The notes under the pieces are model-generated. The model saw nothing but the letters and a program-made list of their open reading frames with translations. It made no database searches and was not told the origin of the DNA. This document shows, piece by piece, positions 59,980 to 61,524 of a stretch of 61,524 bases of DNA (position 1 is its first letter; the number at the start of each line of letters is the position of its first letter). Source of the DNA: JBDREA01 sp043820265 (GTDB lineage Archaea > Altiarchaeota > Altiarchaeia > IMC4 > JBDREA01); contig JBDREA010000097.1 in the NCBI GenBank assembly GCA_043820265.1, forward strand, positions 1-61,524, given 5' to 3'. The translations under genes were made by a program, and so were the position numbers.

Positions 59980-61210
59980 ATGGCAATGAAAATCCCTGAT
60001 CCAGCTCAAGGGAGGAAAAGAGGCATTAAGGTAGTTAAAGAACCTTTCGATTGGGATAGGCGCCTTTTCTCAGATCCAATTAATTGGTCCTGTAGCGAAG
60101 CCTAAAACCGGCCAAGTTGGAAGGGAGAAGGAATTTCTTAAGGGGCTTTTAGCTAGAATCCCAGAAGACGACCTTCGGCTGCGGGCTTTAAGGGATAGGG
60201 ATGGGGAGGGCTGGAAGGGGGTTGAAAGCGAATTAATTGTTCGTTTCCAAGGAACACTCGATGAAAAAAGCATAAGATATTCTGTGAAAGTAGCAAAACA
60301 ATTAGCTGAGAACGGGTGTCCTGCGAAAACGTTTCGCCTATTCCTCCAGAAATGTCGCAACCTAGAAGACCTTGATACCGTCTACGAAGACTTTATGGGT
60401 ATGAATGCCTGTAATGTTTTAAGAGGAAGCGGAAGCCAAGGAGCGCCTCGGAGATTCGAGCAAGGTGAAGCAGCAGCACAGGCGATCGGTAATTTTGCAG
60501 TTAGGAGGCGGGGACAGATACTTCGTGCAAGGAGTTTTAAGAGGGCAGGTATTGGGGCAGTCGGACTAACAGGCATTTCACTTGCTGTTTTCGTAGGTTC
60601 ATTTATTGCTGGATACAAGGGGGCAGAAAGAATTCCTGAAAATGAAATTCCTACGAAAAGAGAGTCATGGGATTATAATTATAAGGTACCCCTTATTCCG
60701 GACACAACAAATGCGAAATTAATGAGGGCGAAAAGAGGCGCTATCAGAGTCTATGCGAATGTCGCCGAACAAGGTGGACTCGACGGATTGATGGAGGAGT
60801 ATGGCGAATTTAGAGGGGAAACCTTTGACAGCATCCGTGTAGCTGCAGGATTAGTCGCACAAGATAGCTTAGGACTGACCGATACGACAAAGATCCCTGA
60901 AGAGGCTTCGAAGCTTACATTATATGCTGCATTGGCCTTAGACATGCTAGATAACGGAGGCTTCGTGTGCTTTGAGTTTCAAAAAGAACATTCGGTAGGG
61001 GACGTTTTGAAATTCCTGGGGTCAAAGGGGGACATACAAAGCACTATCCGAAAGATAAACAATGCAATAGCAGCACAGAGACATAAGAGGCATGAGATGG
61101 AAGACCCGGGGACCGCTGAAAAAGGCGGAAAACAGAAGAAGTTCGCTCCACCTGCTAGCCAGTTCGCTATCTCAAAGAAATCAAAAAAAGGCAGTCGTAG
61201 GGGGGTTTAA
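59980..61210 (+). CDS. Orphan protein D: N-domain, TM, C-domain, with +1 frameshift
   Basis: From ATG 59980 frame 1 encodes MAMKIPDPAQGRKRGIKVVK to TAA at 60103-60105. Frame 2 is open from 60035 to TAA 61208-61210 and carries the rest of the family protein: GREKEFLKGLLARIPEDD, RDRDGEGWKGVESEL, a TM helix (GAVGLTGISLAVFVGSFIAG), the C-domain (VAEQGGLDGLMEEYGEF and the final YAALALDMLD) and the basic tail KKGSRRGV. Alignment with B puts the shift near SEA/KPK, around 60095-60103, where one base would restore the frame. It could be a +1 recoding site, a pseudogene or an assembly error. The frame-2 part alone may be expressed from ATG 60284. Confidence 0.65.
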
Positions 61211-61331
61211 GCCTACCACTCTTCTTCCACATCAGTGTGTGTGTATTTTTTCCCGTCTTTTCGATTGTATTCTGTCATTCTCGTCATGACTAAGGGTTCA
61301 ATTGATGGTTACTCACTATTTATCCTATGAT

Positions 61332-61524
61332 TTACTCCGCTGGCTTGATGATCTTGATTTTTTGTTCGGCTGAGACGAAGAGGATGTCTTTGTGTTCGTT
61401 GAAGTTCTTGAAGAAGTCGAGTCCCTGTTCTTCAAGCTTAGTCAGCGAGAATCCTGCGATGACGAGGTCGGCGTCCTCGGAATGCTCGGATACGAGCTTT
61501 TCTAGGGCCTGCTTAGCCCGGCTG
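61332..61524 (-). CDS. Partial membrane transporter, cytoplasmic C-terminus
   Basis: The visible 64 C-terminal residues (ALEKLVSEHSEDADLVIAGF, then FFKNFNEHKDILFVSAEQKI, ending KPAE) resemble the cytoplasmic tail of APC-superfamily cation-chloride cotransporter-like (SLC12-type) proteins, in which an ADLV-x-G-x strand and DILFV-type strand are conserved. The rest lies past the window edge, so the assignment is tentative. From 61211 to 61331 I see no gene. Confidence 0.5.
   Translation of the reverse strand, partial: SRAKQALEKLVSEHSEDADLVIAGFSLTKLEEQGLDFFKNFNEHKDILFVSAEQKIKIIKPAE

Noticed and set aside
1..61524. CRISPR arrays, rRNA genes and tRNA genes
   Set aside because: No regularly spaced direct repeats and no T-loop/acceptor pattern of a tRNA were found by eye; a match to GGTTCGAA inside feoA is coding. 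A tRNAscan or CRISPR search would be decisive.

Overview
The window is archaeal. It encodes ribosomal protein eS8, GatB, an AMP phosphorylase of the archaeal NMP pathway, a Trm-G10-type tRNA methyltransferase, an archaeal type IV pilus assembly module (one secretion ATPase plus two FlaJ/TadC-like membrane proteins) and pilins with archaeal class III-like leaders. Most genes have a TATA-like box 25-35 nt before the start codon, so leaderless or nearly leaderless mRNAs appear common. I cannot assign the lineage; an uncultivated euryarchaeal or DPANN-type group is an inference only.

Layout. 0-3.4 kb: a membrane protein and a DtxR-type regulator divergent from feoAB, with a TTAGG/CCTAA operator. 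3.4-5.1 kb: a PAS protein, a 57-aa ORF, a roughly 380-nt multi-branched hairpin array (candidate structured RNA), a YdjM/DUF457-like membrane protein and the first copy of a 103-bp repeat. 5.1-7.4 kb: eS8, ATP-type PEP carboxykinase, a tautomerase. 7.4-10.7 kb: a very unusual protein fusing a LAGLIDADG-like domain to a complete sigma-70 core (regions 2, 3, 4) with two further region-4-like repeats. 10.8-13.4 kb: acetyltransferase, lipoprotein, AMP phosphorylase. 13.4-29.1 kb: a minus-strand operon for a type IV pilus-like machine and four large or medium secreted proteins. 29.3-31.9 kb: MazG, HicAB and two orphan genes. 31.9-41.6 kb: ZIP transporter, GatB, tRNA methyltransferase, a Mrr-like nuclease protein, korDABC, GcvH-like, dCTP deaminase. 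41.8-49.8 kb: a MoxR/DUF58/vWA (Bat-like) operon. 49.9-55.4 kb: argH, JAMM protease, HAD hydrolase, pyrBI, pilin-like protein, proC. 55.4-61.2 kb: a cluster of four related orphan proteins (called A-D here) and a membrane protein; the window ends in a partial gene.

The most novel signal links three separate places. The sigma-like gene (7434), the two orphan genes at 30.3-31.9 kb and the A-D genes at 55-61 kb share one promoter layout: a T-rich/TATTTAT box, 7 nt, an octamer close to TTTCCTAT, then 11-13 nt to ATG. Four of these seven genes are also interrupted: a possible -1 shift in an A6 run before a 7-bp hairpin, two in-frame UGAs, an in-frame UAG with conserved sequence beyond it, and a +1 shift. 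The roughly 50 other genes look intact. Most of the orphan proteins end in a strongly basic tail. I read this as a co-regulated, dispersed, undescribed gene set that may use recoding or may be decaying; the sequence alone cannot separate these.

Two other unexplained elements are the hairpin array, with two long-range helices of 10 and 11 bp, and three copies of a 103-104-bp double-hairpin repeat whose ends appear to supply outward TATA boxes to neighbouring genes.
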